NCBI GenBank assembly: GCA_964426355.1
Contig: CAYRRA010000040.1
Span: 1 to 25,266, forward strand
From: JAJFTV01 sp964426355
GTDB taxonomy: Bacteria > Chloroflexota > Anaerolineae > Anaerolineales > Anaerolineaceae
Length of the DNA: 25,266 nucleotides
Direction: 5' to 3'
Below the pieces are notes generated by a model, which had not been told where the DNA came from, searched no databases, and saw nothing but the letters and a program-made list of their open reading frames with translations. Position numbers and translations under genes: made by a program. This document shows, in pieces, positions 1 to 7,341 of the stretch; the stretch's first letter is position 1; every line of letters starts with the position of its first letter.

Positions 1-1074
1 CAGGTGTTCCAGCAGGTATTGCGGACGCAGGCTGTCATCTGTATCTTCCACACCGTTTTCCAGGATAATGATGGGCTTCTGGAAGTGATTTGCCCATTTG
101 AGCGCCATTGTCATGCCATCCGGTACGTTGGCGATGAAGCCGGTGGTGCTTAACCTGGCATCCGGTGGGTAGTAACGTTTGTTGAAAAAATCTTTGAATG
201 CAAAGGGCGCAAAACGCACCATGTCGACGCTGTAATAGTTGAGACCTAAATAATCCTGGGTGTCGATAGCTTCATTGACGCGCACCTGTTTGCCCCCAAA
301 GCTAAACTTGCCAGTTTCAAAAGCGCGCGCAAACGCATCATTCATATTTGCAGAAATGAAGCGGGCAATCCAGTTGTCGAATGGCGACCCCGGTTGTGCG
401 GGTTTGAAGCCGCGGTAGTGGTGAGCCACGCCCACGCGCGCTTCGTTTTGAATTTCATGGATGGCACGATAAGCTGCTGCATGACCGCGCACCAGGTTGT
501 GCCCCACACGAAAAGCTGCTTTCATGTCTTTTTTGCCTGGCGGAAAAGCTCCTTCAACATAGCCAGAATAGGTATAGACGTTGGGTTCGTTGATGGTTAC
601 CCAAAGGGTAACATATTCTTTAAGGGCTTCAACCACCTTGCGAACATAGCGGGTAAATTTTTGGGGTGTTTCAGGATTTTCCCATGCTCCTTCTTCTACC
701 AGCCAGAGCGGGTCGCTGAAATGGTGCAGGGTGACCAGCGGTGTCATCTTACGACTGTGCAGCCCGCGAATGATCTCGCGGTAATAGTCCAGGGCGGCTT
801 CGTCCCAATGATCGGGTGTAGGTTGGATACGTGACCACTCGATAGACAGGCGGTGTGCGTTTTGACCCGTTTCGGCAGCACGGTCAAGGTCTTGTTTCCA
901 GCGTCCGCCCCACCAGTCACAAGCCAGACCTGATTTGTGCCCTTGCAGGATGCGACCTTCTTCCTGTTCCCAGGCATGCCAGTTGTTATTTTTGTTATTG
1001 CCTTCTACCTGATGCGAAGCTGTGGCAGTGCCCCAAAGGAAACCGGTGGGGAAATGAAAGGTGGCTTGCGGCAT
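1..1074 (-). CDS. GH1 family beta-glucosidase, 3' end cut by window edge
   Basis: Retaining glycoside hydrolase of family 1, expected to release terminal beta-linked glucose or galactose in the cytoplasm; there is no signal peptide. The first 358 codons are present, so about 80-90 residues of a normal family member (about 440-450) lie outside the window. The N-terminus (FPTGFLWGTATASHQVEG, residues about 8-25) is the GH1 signature. The acid/base glutamate is E163 in TINEP (codons at 597-583), and the nucleophile is E339 in ILENG close to the left edge. WSRIQP (about residue 80) and NYYSVD are further family motifs. The start at 1074 is set by an AAGGAGAT ribosome binding site just upstream. 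A short heptanucleotide repeat (1117-1144) lies in its leader. Exact substrate cannot be told from the sequence. Confidence 0.93.
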   Translation of the reverse strand, partial: MPQATFHFPTGFLWGTATASHQVEGNNKNNNWHAWEQEEGRILQGHKSGLACDWWGGRWKQDLDRAAETGQNAHRLSIEWSRIQPTPDHWDEAALDYYREIIRGLHSRKMTPLVTLHHFSDPLWLVEEGAWENPETPQKFTRYVRKVVEALKEYVTLWVTINEPNVYTYSGYVEGAFPPGKKDMKAAFRVGHNLVRGHAAAYRAIHEIQNEARVGVAHHYRGFKPAQPGSPFDNWIARFISANMNDAFARAFETGKFSFGGKQVRVNEAIDTQDYLGLNYYSVDMVRFAPFAFKDFFNKRYYPPDARLSTTGFIANVPDGMTMALKWANHFQKPIIILENGVEDTDDSLRPQYLLEHL

Positions 1075-1116
1075 GATGGTATCTCCTTGGTGTGTAAAAG
1101 TGAAATCAGACAATTA

Positions 1117-1144
1117 TTGTAATCAGTAATTAGTAACAGGTAAT
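1117..1144 (-). repeat. Degenerate heptanucleotide tandem repeat (RTTACnn)
   Basis: Read on the - strand this is four contiguous heptamers: ATTACCT, GTTACTA, ATTACTG, ATTACAA. It lies in the leader of the GH1 gene. A second array of the same type is found at 17819-17867 upstream of another gene. Period and consensus are seen directly; function is unknown. Confidence 0.6.
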
Positions 1145-1234
1145 CCGGGGTGGGTTATGGCAGAGACAGGCACCGGGTTCTTGAGAGCCCCTGATCAGCA
1201 AGAATTTTTTGCAGCCTATCAAATGCAGTCCTTT

Positions 1235-2254
1235 TTAGGATTCCGGCGAGGGTGCCTTGAGGTCAATCGGTTGAGGGGTTTCTCCTGCGGTAATCTGCAC
1301 GCTCACCGGTTCGCCTTTCAGGTTCGGGTTATATTGTATCGCGTAAACGGTCCAGAACCCTTGCCCGGCGGGGATGCTAAACTTTCCGTCTTCTCCCGAC
1401 TGTACATAAGCATACGCGCCGTCGCTGCGTTCTGCAAACACCCGCAGGTTGGCGGGTTTACCCTCGGCATCGGTGAGTGTTCCGGCAATTTGCGTTTCGG
1501 CAGCCTGATACATGAACAAGATGGGAGAAATGAGGGGAATATCAAAGATGACGCGGTAGCTGTAGAGGTAATATTCGCTCAATTCGCAATTTTCGTTCAG
1601 GATTCGGCTGGTACAGTCTGCCCCAATAACCTGGGCTTCCCATGTTCCGGCAGACTCCTTGGGAATAAAGGCATAGAAATAACCATCTTCATTGGTCTTT
1701 GCATCGGTGCGGAGATTGGCATTAGTTAATCTCTGCAAAACTGCCACGTTGATCCCGTTAACCGGCAGGGCATTGGAGTCGATCACCCGTCCTGAAATCA
1801 AGATGCTTTCGGTAACTTCCTCCAAGGGTAGATACGGGGCTTGATCGGCAATATCAAGCAGGGCAGCAGACATCCATCCGATGGTGCCATCCGGCATTTG
1901 CACGCGCACCCACTCGTTGCCGAGAACGCGTGAGAGTACCAGTAGTTCAGTATCTTCCGGGAAGGAGCCTAAAATTGCGTAAATTGTGCTCGGTCCTGCG
2001 CGCAGGTTGAGCGTTTCCACGTTGACTTTCGCACTCATGGTGACGATGGGATGCGGTGTGGGAGTAGGCGTTTCGGTGGGTATGGGTTGAGTGGTCTCGG
2101 TGGGTGATGGGCTGGCAGTTGCAGTGGCAGTTGGCGGGATATCTGTTGCACTGGGTGTTACTGCTATGAACGGTTCAGGTGTGGGCTTTGGAGCGCAGGC
2201 GGTAAACAGAATAACAGCCATTAAAATAACCAGAAGTGTTTGTGATATTTTCAT
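1235..2254 (-). CDS. SH3-domain lipoprotein with carboxypeptidase-regulatory-like repeats
   Basis: Secreted lipoprotein of 339 residues. A short hydrophobic signal ends in the lipobox FTAC with Cys20 as lipidation site, followed by a Thr/Pro-rich spacer to about residue 70, which would hold the rest away from the membrane. Residues about 71-135 form a bacterial SH3 domain (LNLRAGPSTIYAILG ... GWMSAALLDI), a fold often binding peptidoglycan or peptides. Residues about 150-218 and 255-330 look like two beta-sandwich repeats of the carboxypeptidase-regulatory type (SGRVIDSNALPVNGINV; AGTLTDAEGKPANLRVFAE). The start is supported by AAGGAGAG upstream. Neighbouring genes do not suggest a pathway. 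Domain calls are by eye; the biological role is unknown. Confidence 0.85.
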   Translation of the reverse strand: MKISQTLLVILMAVILFTACAPKPTPEPFIAVTPSATDIPPTATATASPSPTETTQPIPTETPTPTPHPIVTMSAKVNVETLNLRAGPSTIYAILGSFPEDTELLVLSRVLGNEWVRVQMPDGTIGWMSAALLDIADQAPYLPLEEVTESILISGRVIDSNALPVNGINVAVLQRLTNANLRTDAKTNEDGYFYAFIPKESAGTWEAQVIGADCTSRILNENCELSEYYLYSYRVIFDIPLISPILFMYQAAETQIAGTLTDAEGKPANLRVFAERSDGAYAYVQSGEDGKFSIPAGQGFWTVYAIQYNPNLKGEPVSVQITAGETPQPIDLKAPSPES

Positions 2255-2316
2255 CCTTCTCTCCTTGTGAGCTTTGACTGCGCCCGTTCTTCATTCCTAT
2301 TTTACAGAATTATGAG

Positions 2317-2367
2317 GAAAAAACAATGCAAGGAGAGGGTTGCTCTATGTAAACCCTTCCTTGCATT
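2317..2367 (-). terminator. Rho-independent terminator of the LysR-family gene
   Basis: On the - strand, AATGCAAGG pairs with CCTTGCATT (outer 9 bp, 2359-2367 with 2325-2333) and a further GGGTT/AACCC stem lies inside. The hairpin is followed by G and six T residues (complement of 2318-2323). It lies 28 bases after the regulator's stop codon. Confidence 0.85.
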
Positions 2368-2394
2368 GGGTTTGGAACGGTTAAATGGGTTGTG

Positions 2395-3312
2395 TTAATC
2401 GGTGCTCTTGGGTATGGGAGGGTTGCCTGAAGGATGGTTTTCGATGAACTGAAGGAAGCGTTCAGCGACTTCGCGATGGTCCTTCTTTTTTAGGTGCAGC
2501 ATACAGGTGTGCCGCACCAGTTCAAGATTATCAACCTTGATTTGCTCCAATGCGCCCGATTCCAGTTCATCTGCCACACTGACCCTGGGCAGGAATGCCA
2601 ATCCAATCCCGGTACGCACAAAGGTTTTGAGAACGGATAGGTCTTCCACCTCCAGATAGATTTTCAAGTTTTTTATCAGCAGACCGGCTTCAGGCAGTGA
2701 TTTTCTGATCAGTAAATCCAGTCCCCGATCGCTGTTAATCCAGAGAAGGGGGTATTCTGATAATTCGTCCAGTTTAAGCTGTGAGGGATAGATGCCCGGT
2801 TTGCCAACCAGGATAATCTCATCACGAAAGCAATTGGTGGAAGTCAGCTTGCGGTGCTGTATCGGATACCCTGCAAAGCCGAAATCAATCTCTTCATTAA
2901 GGAGCTGGTCGATCATTTCTTCTTGGTGGAGCGTCTTAAAAGCAAAAAGAACATCCGGGTATTGTTGGTGGAAATTAGCGATAATCCAGGGAAGCGTAAA
3001 GGCACATGTCAGCGTACAGCCTGCCACGCGAACGTAACGGGCGATGATGCTGGAGTGTTCAGAGAAGCTTTCTTCCAATTGTCGAGCGGATAGCGCCAAC
3101 TTTTTCCCTTCATTGTAAAGGTACTCCCCCTCCGGTGTGAGGGTAATCATGCGTCCATGACGATCAAAAAGCCTTACCCCTAGCTCGTTTTCTAAGGTAT
3201 CGATATGAAAACTGATAACGGATTGGCTCAATGAGAATTTTTTTGATGCCTGGCTAAAACTGCTGGCTTCGGCAACGGCAAGAAATATTTGCATTTTTTT
3301 ATCGAGTATCAT
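2395..3312 (-). CDS. LysR family transcriptional regulator
   Basis: DNA-binding regulator of 305 residues, normal for the family. The N-terminal winged helix-turn-helix (about residues 5-65: FLAVAEASSFSQASKKFSLSQSVISFHIDTLE ... LFDRHGRMITLTPEG) is followed by a linker helix and a periplasmic-binding-protein-like effector domain (about 90-295), including a typical RTGIGLAFLPR segment. The start is supported by GGGAGAG eleven bases upstream. It is the third of four leftward genes and has its own terminator. No divergent target gene lies next to it, because the upstream neighbour is also leftward, so its regulon and effector cannot be inferred. An imperfect inverted repeat, TTTCATT ... AATGAAA, about 30-70 bases upstream of the start could be its autoregulatory site. 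Confidence 0.93.
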   Translation of the reverse strand: MILDKKMQIFLAVAEASSFSQASKKFSLSQSVISFHIDTLENELGVRLFDRHGRMITLTPEGEYLYNEGKKLALSARQLEESFSEHSSIIARYVRVAGCTLTCAFTLPWIIANFHQQYPDVLFAFKTLHQEEMIDQLLNEEIDFGFAGYPIQHRKLTSTNCFRDEIILVGKPGIYPSQLKLDELSEYPLLWINSDRGLDLLIRKSLPEAGLLIKNLKIYLEVEDLSVLKTFVRTGIGLAFLPRVSVADELESGALEQIKVDNLELVRHTCMLHLKKKDHREVAERFLQFIENHPSGNPPIPKSTD

Positions 3313-3613
3313 TTATGATCTCTCCCGCTAAGCCTGTCTCTTTTCATTAATAGTAGAAATTTCTTATTGAAATGAAACAGGAATAAGTACCACCCATTTG
3401 TGAATATATCAGAAAGAATATGGTTGCTTAAAACGAATTCATTCTTCTGTTTTGATACTACGATACCAGAATTTTATGAATCTTGCCAGTGTTTTCTTTC
3501 GATTTTATGAATGATATTTGGTGTAGTTAAATACCGCGAACCCGCCGGTGCGGATGAATTTCTCCAATTGGCGGGTTGGCGGGCTGCAAAGATTTTGCTG
3601 GGTTTGTTGGATC
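3313..3613. other. Intergenic stretch between LysR and LuxR-type genes
   Basis: No gene is seen. Near the LysR start there is an AT-rich region with AGAAATTTCT, a perfect 10-bp palindrome inside an imperfect TTTCATT/AATGAAA inverted repeat, which is a candidate LysR-type control site. Close to the LuxR-type stop, AACCCGCC (3539-3546) pairs with GGCGGGTT (3570-3577) across a 23-base loop. No T tract follows, so this is only a weak terminator candidate. Confidence 0.4.
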
Positions 3614-4093
3614 TCAGGGTATAGGGCGAGGGCGGTTGAAAATGCCCGGTCGGCATAACCCCAATGCCGCTGCGCGCCCCACGGATTGCGCGCGCGTTGT
3701 GGTGCCCAGCCGATTTTTTAATGCTGCGATGTGCATGGCAACGGTGCGCGGGCGCAATTTGAGACGGAATGCGATTTCTTTGGTGGTCAAGCCTTCGGCA
3801 AGACATTGCAGCACATCGTGCTGCCGCGGTGTGAGCATCATATCTGAAGATGCCGGACCGGCGACGGCGCGTACTTCAAGGTCTAATGGCTGTGAGGTGG
3901 TAATGACAACCAGACTGCCCTGCTGAAAAGCTTGCAGCGGGTGTTCATGTTTTAGCTGTGCCAGCGCTGTGCTGTATGGTTCTGGCGGCACCCACTGTCC
4001 GGCGAGCACAGCCTCAACCACCTCTTCGGCAGGGAGTGAGGAATCAAGCCAAAGAAACGTCTGGTCATTGGGCAAAAATAATAAACGGGTCAT
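3614..4093 (-). CDS. Small LuxR/GerE-type HTH transcriptional regulator
   Basis: 159-residue DNA-binding protein. Residues about 88-145 (LTPRQHDVLQCLAEGLTTKEIAFRL ... TVAMHIAALKNRLGTTTR) are a complete GerE helix-turn-helix of the LuxR/FixJ type. The first 85 residues match no receiver or autoinducer-binding domain that I recognise, and no phospho-acceptor pattern is visible, so the input signal is unknown. The start is put at the ATG at 4093 because AGGAGA lies 5 bases upstream; an upstream in-frame ATG (4114) lacks such a site. The gene has a strong promoter with a palindrome overlapping the presumed transcription start (4136-4157), which suggests tight repression or autoregulation. The same palindrome design recurs ahead of the virus-like cassette at 7069-7098. 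Confidence 0.85.
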   Translation of the reverse strand: MTRLLFLPNDQTFLWLDSSLPAEEVVEAVLAGQWVPPEPYSTALAQLKHEHPLQAFQQGSLVVITTSQPLDLEVRAVAGPASSDMMLTPRQHDVLQCLAEGLTTKEIAFRLKLRPRTVAMHIAALKNRLGTTTRAQSVGRAAALGLCRPGIFNRPRPIP

Positions 4094-4135
4094 CGTTCTC
4101 CTATGCTGAAACATCCAGGCAGATTGGATTCTATA

Positions 4136-4157
4136 ATATAGAACAATTATTCTATAT
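4136..4157. promoter_or_regulatory. Operator-like palindrome at the LuxR-type promoter
   Basis: ATATAGAA, six bases, TTCTATAT: a perfect 8-bp inverted repeat, also describable as ATATAG-N10-CTATAT. It begins 4 bp downstream of the promoter's -10 hexamer, so a bound protein would block transcription initiation. It shares the 11-mer AATATAGAACA and the same spacing with the site at 7069-7098. Confidence 0.6.
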
Positions 4158-4160
4158 ATT

Positions 4161-4188
4161 ATTATGCCTTTTTTTTATCTTTTGTCAA
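4161..4188 (-). promoter_or_regulatory. Sigma-70 type promoter of the LuxR-type gene
   Basis: On the - strand, TTGACA (4188-4183), a 16-base spacer and CATAAT (4166-4161). The -35 is perfect consensus and the -10 is one base off. The start codon is about 70 bases downstream, and a palindrome lies over the expected transcription start. Confidence 0.75.
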
Positions 4189-4323
4189 GGGGTGAAAAGG
4201 GAAAAACTGTCAGTCCTGTTTTTTTCTCCAACAGCCTTGATGCCTGGAATAAGCATGGTTCGGGTCGAATAAAATATCGAATAAATAGATTTTATTGGTG
4301 ATGATATATTCATTCACCATTAA

Positions 4324-4352
4324 TTGACTTTTTAATCAAAAAACTATACACT
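4324..4352 (+). promoter_or_regulatory. Promoter of the CBS-domain gene
   Basis: TTGACT (4324-4329), a 17-base spacer and TACACT (4347-4352), ending 46 bases before the ATG. Two inverted repeats lie directly upstream: AATAAAAT/ATTTTATT (4268-4296) and GGTGA/TCACC (4297-4318). These could be regulator sites. Confidence 0.6.
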
Positions 4353-4398
4353 AATAATAGACCGTCAACTGAACCAAATTATGTTCGGGAGGAAAACA

Positions 4399-4839
4399 AT
4401 GGCAACAGTTCGACAAATCTTACATCAAAAAGGGACAGAGATTTATTCAGTCCCTCCGCAAGCGACGATTCTTGGCGCATTGAGAATCATGGCTGAAAAA
4501 GACGTGGGTGCGGTATTGGTCATGGAGGGTGACCAGGTGAAGGGCATCTTTTCTGAGCGGGATTATGCCCGCCGCTGCCGTTTAAAGGGAAAGTCCTACG
4601 AGACGCCGGTCAGCGAGGTGATGACCAAAACAGTGTATTATATTGGACCCGATGACACAATGGACGCTTGCATGGCTCAGATGACCGATAAACATATCCG
4701 TCATTTGCCCGTGGTTGAAAAAGGCAAGGTGATTGGTGTGATTTCCATCGGCGATGTGGTTAAAGCAATCATCTCCAATCAGAAGAGCCTGATTGAAGGT
4801 TTGCAGAACTACATCATGGGTACTGAGATCCAGCTATAA
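4399..4839 (+). CDS. Two-CBS-domain protein
   Basis: 146-residue stand-alone pair of CBS domains, predicted cytoplasmic. CBS1 spans about residues 8-65 (with SERDYARR) and CBS2 about 72-130 (MTKTVYYIGPDDTMDACMAQMTDKHIRHLPVVEKG, then SIGDVVKAI). Such Bateman modules bind AMP, ATP, NAD or similar adenosyl ligands and act as energy sensors, but the partner cannot be read here. The start is the ATG at 4399, preceded by GGGAGG; the in-frame ATG at 4381 has no ribosome binding site. It is a single-gene unit, with its own promoter (4324-4352) and a strong terminator (4851-4891). Confidence 0.92.
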   Translation: MATVRQILHQKGTEIYSVPPQATILGALRIMAEKDVGAVLVMEGDQVKGIFSERDYARRCRLKGKSYETPVSEVMTKTVYYIGPDDTMDACMAQMTDKHIRHLPVVEKGKVIGVISIGDVVKAIISNQKSLIEGLQNYIMGTEIQL

Positions 4840-4850
4840 CTTGCTGTTGA

Positions 4851-4891
4851 AACCGCGTCAGGAGCCAGAACAGCCTGGCGCGGTTCTTTTT
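4851..4891 (+). terminator. Rho-independent terminator after the CBS gene
   Basis: AACCGCGTCAGG (4851-4862) pairs with CCTGGCGCGGTT (4874-4885) over 12 bp with one G-U pair, followed by CTTTTT. It begins 11 bases after the stop codon. Confidence 0.88.
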
Positions 4892-5124
4892 GACGGACAG
4901 GACCGGCGCAGCCTGTTCGTCATTTTCACCTTTAATGGGTTTGCGGTTCAGATATTTTTGACTGACTCTTTACAGGTGTCTTGTTTGGTGTGTGTTTTTG
5001 GAATGGCTTTGTGTTACGGGCAATACGTCTTCCAATACGAAGGATGAGGGCGGGGGGTAAAGCCTTGCAACTCTAATCCCGCTGCTGCGTATATATGGGT
5101 AAAGAGAAACAAGGAGTCGTTACA

Positions 5125-5874
5125 ATGAAAAAGAGTATATTTCTGGTTTTGATGATCTTCAGCGCTGTTCTGCTGGGTGCATGTGGTATTTCAAATTTCA
5201 ACTTCGGCAAGGTGCTGCGTGGTTCGGGGAATGTGGTCAGCGAGACACGTGAGGTGAGCGGGTTTGACAAGATTCGCATCGATGGCGCTGGCGAACTATA
5301 CCTGACCCAGGGCGACCAGGAAAGCCTTGAGATTGAAGCGGAGGATAACATCATCGAGCGAATCCAGACCAAAGTGGTGGATGGCACGCTGGTTATTTCT
5401 TTTGATGAAGATTTTCCGCGTTTGAACCTGATTCCTACCCGCACCATTCGGTTCAATCTTTCGGTGATCGATATTGAAAAAATCACGGTCAACGGTGCTG
5501 CCAAAGTTGTGACGAAAGAGTGGCAGGGCGAACGCCTTGAGATGAACATCAACGGGGCTGCCGATATTGACATGGAACAGGTGGACCTTGGGGAACTGGA
5601 TTTACAGTTAGATGGCGGTGCGGAATGTAACCTGAGCGGAAGCGCGCAGGATGTGACAGTTCGGGTGGACGGTGCGGGTTCGGTTGACCTGGCTGATTTC
5701 AAGAGCAATAATAGCACTGTGGTGATCAACGGTGCAGCCGAAGTGCGCCTGTGGGTGACCGATCGACTGGAAGCGGAGATCAGTGGTGCGGGTTCGGTGC
5801 GCTATTACGGCAGCCCGCAGGTCAGCCAGAAGGTGGACGGCATTGGCACAATCCGCAGCCTGGGCGATAAATAA
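5125..5874 (+). CDS. DUF2807 (GIN domain) lipoprotein
   Basis: 249-residue predicted surface lipoprotein. Residues 1-20 form a signal peptide with lipobox LGAC (Cys20). The rest is a right-handed beta-helix-like GIN domain of the DUF2807 / auto-transporter adhesin head type. It opens with RGSGNVVSETREVSGFDKIRIDGAGELYLTQ-type sequence, which I broke up here only for description, and contains repeated I/V-x-G-A-A/G turns (INGAADID, VDGAGSVDL, INGAAEV, ISGAGSV). Homologues are found widely in Bacteroidota and Chloroflexota; their molecular function is not established. The start at 5125 is chosen for AAGGAG eight bases upstream and the proper signal peptide; the upstream in-frame ATG at 5095 would add a charged leader. 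The next gene, a membrane protein 32 bases downstream, is probably co-transcribed. Confidence 0.88.
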   Translation: MKKSIFLVLMIFSAVLLGACGISNFNFGKVLRGSGNVVSETREVSGFDKIRIDGAGELYLTQGDQESLEIEAEDNIIERIQTKVVDGTLVISFDEDFPRLNLIPTRTIRFNLSVIDIEKITVNGAAKVVTKEWQGERLEMNINGAADIDMEQVDLGELDLQLDGGAECNLSGSAQDVTVRVDGAGSVDLADFKSNNSTVVINGAAEVRLWVTDRLEAEISGAGSVRYYGSPQVSQKVDGIGTIRSLGDK

Positions 5875-5906
5875 GTGAGTCATGTGGTACTGAAAGGAGA
5901 ATTAAA

Positions 5907-6377
5907 ATGACAGACCAATCTGTAAAGAACGGCGATGAAATGAATGAAAACGCCGAACCGGTGTTTGCCGCTGCCCCAAAACCGCAGCCCGCGGTGGACA
6001 GTTTAAAAAAGAAACACTTACCTGAAGGTTTGGTTCTGACGGCGGTGTATCACTTTCTGATGGCGCTGCCCGGTCTGCTGATCGGGGTGATCATCCTGGC
6101 GATTCCGGTCCCGGCGGTGGTCATGACGGTCGATGACCCGGTGGGATTGACGGCAGCATTGGTTGCGCTCATTCTTCTTGCGCTGCTGATTGGCGGTTCT
6201 GGCTTGCTTTACTTGCTGGCAGGTTTTGGGCTGCTTCGCCGCTGGAACTGGACACGCTGGCTGGCAATTGCGTTGGGTTTGCTGATGGCTTTATGTGTGC
6301 CAGTGGGTACTTTGATCGGCGCCGTGGTCATCATTTACCTGTTGAGCGATGAGATCAGGCAGGTATTTGTCAACTGA
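5907..6377 (+). CDS. Three-helix integral membrane protein, unknown function
   Basis: 156 residues. A polar, Pro/Ala-rich cytoplasmic head (1-40) precedes three long hydrophobic segments (about 41-73, 81-110 and 117-146). A conserved-looking loop, GLLRRWNWTRWLA, joins helices two and three, and the end is LSDEIRQVFVN. This pattern is common in small uncharacterised membrane proteins of Chloroflexota, and I cannot assign a function. AAAGGAG lies seven bases before the ATG. It follows the DUF2807 lipoprotein by 32 bases and is probably in the same transcript, which ends at the hairpin at 6443-6477. Confidence 0.75.
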   Translation: MTDQSVKNGDEMNENAEPVFAAAPKPQPAVDSLKKKHLPEGLVLTAVYHFLMALPGLLIGVIILAIPVPAVVMTVDDPVGLTAALVALILLALLIGGSGLLYLLAGFGLLRRWNWTRWLAIALGLLMALCVPVGTLIGAVVIIYLLSDEIRQVFVN

Positions 6378-6442
6378 CCTGCTGCATTTTGAGAGTCGCA
6401 GCAGGGTGCGAGGATACCAGGTCGATTGGACCTGTTGAAATG

Positions 6443-6477
6443 TTGGGGAATGCCGGGGTTGTTATGGCATTCCCCAA
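6443..6477 (+). terminator. Terminator-like hairpin after the membrane-protein gene
   Basis: TTGGGGAATGCC (6443-6454) and GGCATTCCCCAA (6466-6477) form a perfect 12-bp stem with an 11-base loop. The downstream T tract is weak (TATGATTT), so termination is likely but not certain. Confidence 0.55.
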
Positions 6478-6555
6478 TATGATTTAAACTGGGCTTGAAA
6501 AAAGGGTGAGACATCGTTCAAGTGGGTTGCCCGGTATAATGATGTGAGGGTTTGA

Positions 6556-6963
6556 ATGAAAGATGACGCATTGATTACCCGGAAAGAAATGGACGAACTG
6601 CTGGCTTTTCTGCCCGCGTTTGATGTGCCCTGCCGCGATTTCACGGTTCAACAGAGCCAGGAAAGGGCAGGCGGATTTTCACAGGCGTATCCCCAGTATT
6701 GCGAGGATGTGCAGGCGTTCTTTCGCCTGGCAGGGAAGCCTTGCTGGTGTGATTATGAATATATCCCGCATCATGCTGCGGATTTGTTAGAAGATGAGGA
6801 AAGGGTCAGGAATGCAACGCTGGGGGAAATAAAGACATTGTTGACCTTTTGCGTGCGCGGCGAACGGTTTGTGGATGGACACTGGGGGGCTATGCTGAAA
6901 AGCGGCAAGCTGGTGAGCATCCTCAAGCGACTGGCGGTTCTGCGCGCAGAGTCTTCTGCTTGA
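6556..6963 (+). CDS. DUF6508 family protein
   Basis: 135-residue soluble protein. The order of segments matches DUF6508 as I remember it: LLAFLPAFD near the N-terminus, then YPQYCEDVQAFFRLA, then a helical region with LLTFCVRGERFVDGHWGAMLKSGKLVSILKRL. Function is not known for the family; members are scattered and often near accessory DNA. The ATG is preceded by GTGAGGG. A TATAAT at 6535-6540 lies only about 15 bases upstream of the start, which would give a very short leader, although no good -35 is seen at the right distance. It is the last gene before the virus-like cassette and sits about 540 bases from its first gene. Confidence 0.7.
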   Translation: MKDDALITRKEMDELLAFLPAFDVPCRDFTVQQSQERAGGFSQAYPQYCEDVQAFFRLAGKPCWCDYEYIPHHAADLLEDEERVRNATLGEIKTLLTFCVRGERFVDGHWGAMLKSGKLVSILKRLAVLRAESSA

Positions 6964-7341
6964 GACACTGGTTTGGTTTTTCATATCTGCAAGCACGTAA
7001 ACTAATGAACCTGGCTGTCTGCATAATGCGACAGCTTGAATTTTTTTAAAAAACCGTCAAAATGGTAATCAAATATAGAACATAAGTACTATATTTGAAA
7101 TCAAAAAGAGACGATGGATACACACCAGGCTGATGATCCAGCGAGGATCTTGGGGAAAGTAAAGCCAACATAATTTCAGTGGTGAGAGTCTCGTAAAAAG
7201 AAGAAACAAGCTGTATTTGGGGCACACGGGAGCAGGCAACTGAGGGGGTCAAGTCTGTTCCCTGCCCGGGCTTGCCGGCGGGCAGTGCAGTGAGGTGAGC
7301 GGAAAACGCCTTTCCTGGCGTGGAACGACAAATCCGATGCC
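6964..7341. other. Untranslated region ahead of the virus-like cassette
   Basis: No convincing gene. It holds the operator-like palindrome (7069-7098), preceded by a TTTTTTTAAAAAA tract likely to bend DNA. Three hairpins follow: GATCC/GGATC (7135-7149); a stable GC hairpin with CTGCCCG at 7262-7268 against CGGGCAG at 7279-7285; and ACGCC/GGCGT (7306-7321). The latter two adjoin the branched structure at 7342-7456 and may belong to the same RNA. I could not define a convincing promoter. Confidence 0.5.
7069..7098. promoter_or_regulatory. Operator-like palindrome ahead of the virus-like cassette
   Basis: TCAAATATAG, ten bases, CTATATTTGA: a perfect 10-bp inverted repeat. Its core, ATATAG-N10-CTATAT with the spacer starting AACA, is the same as at the LuxR-type promoter (4136-4157). 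Its position about 270 bases upstream of the branched RNA and 400 upstream of the terminase genes fits control of the cassette, but no clear promoter hexamers were found around it. Confidence 0.55.

Noticed and set aside
394..834. 146-codon open frame on the + strand at the left end
   Set aside because: Antisense to the GH1 gene, whose catalytic motifs are read on the other strand; no ribosome binding site or family features.
1157..1729. 190-codon + strand open frame
   Set aside because: Antisense to the SH3 lipoprotein gene, which has signal peptide, lipobox and ribosome binding site.
3474..3806. 110-codon - strand open frame overlapping the end of the LuxR-type gene
   Set aside because: Overlaps the conserved HTH coding region in another frame; low-complexity basic product.
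5073..5729. 218-codon - strand open frame
   Set aside because: Antisense to the DUF2807 lipoprotein; Ser/Arg-rich shadow.
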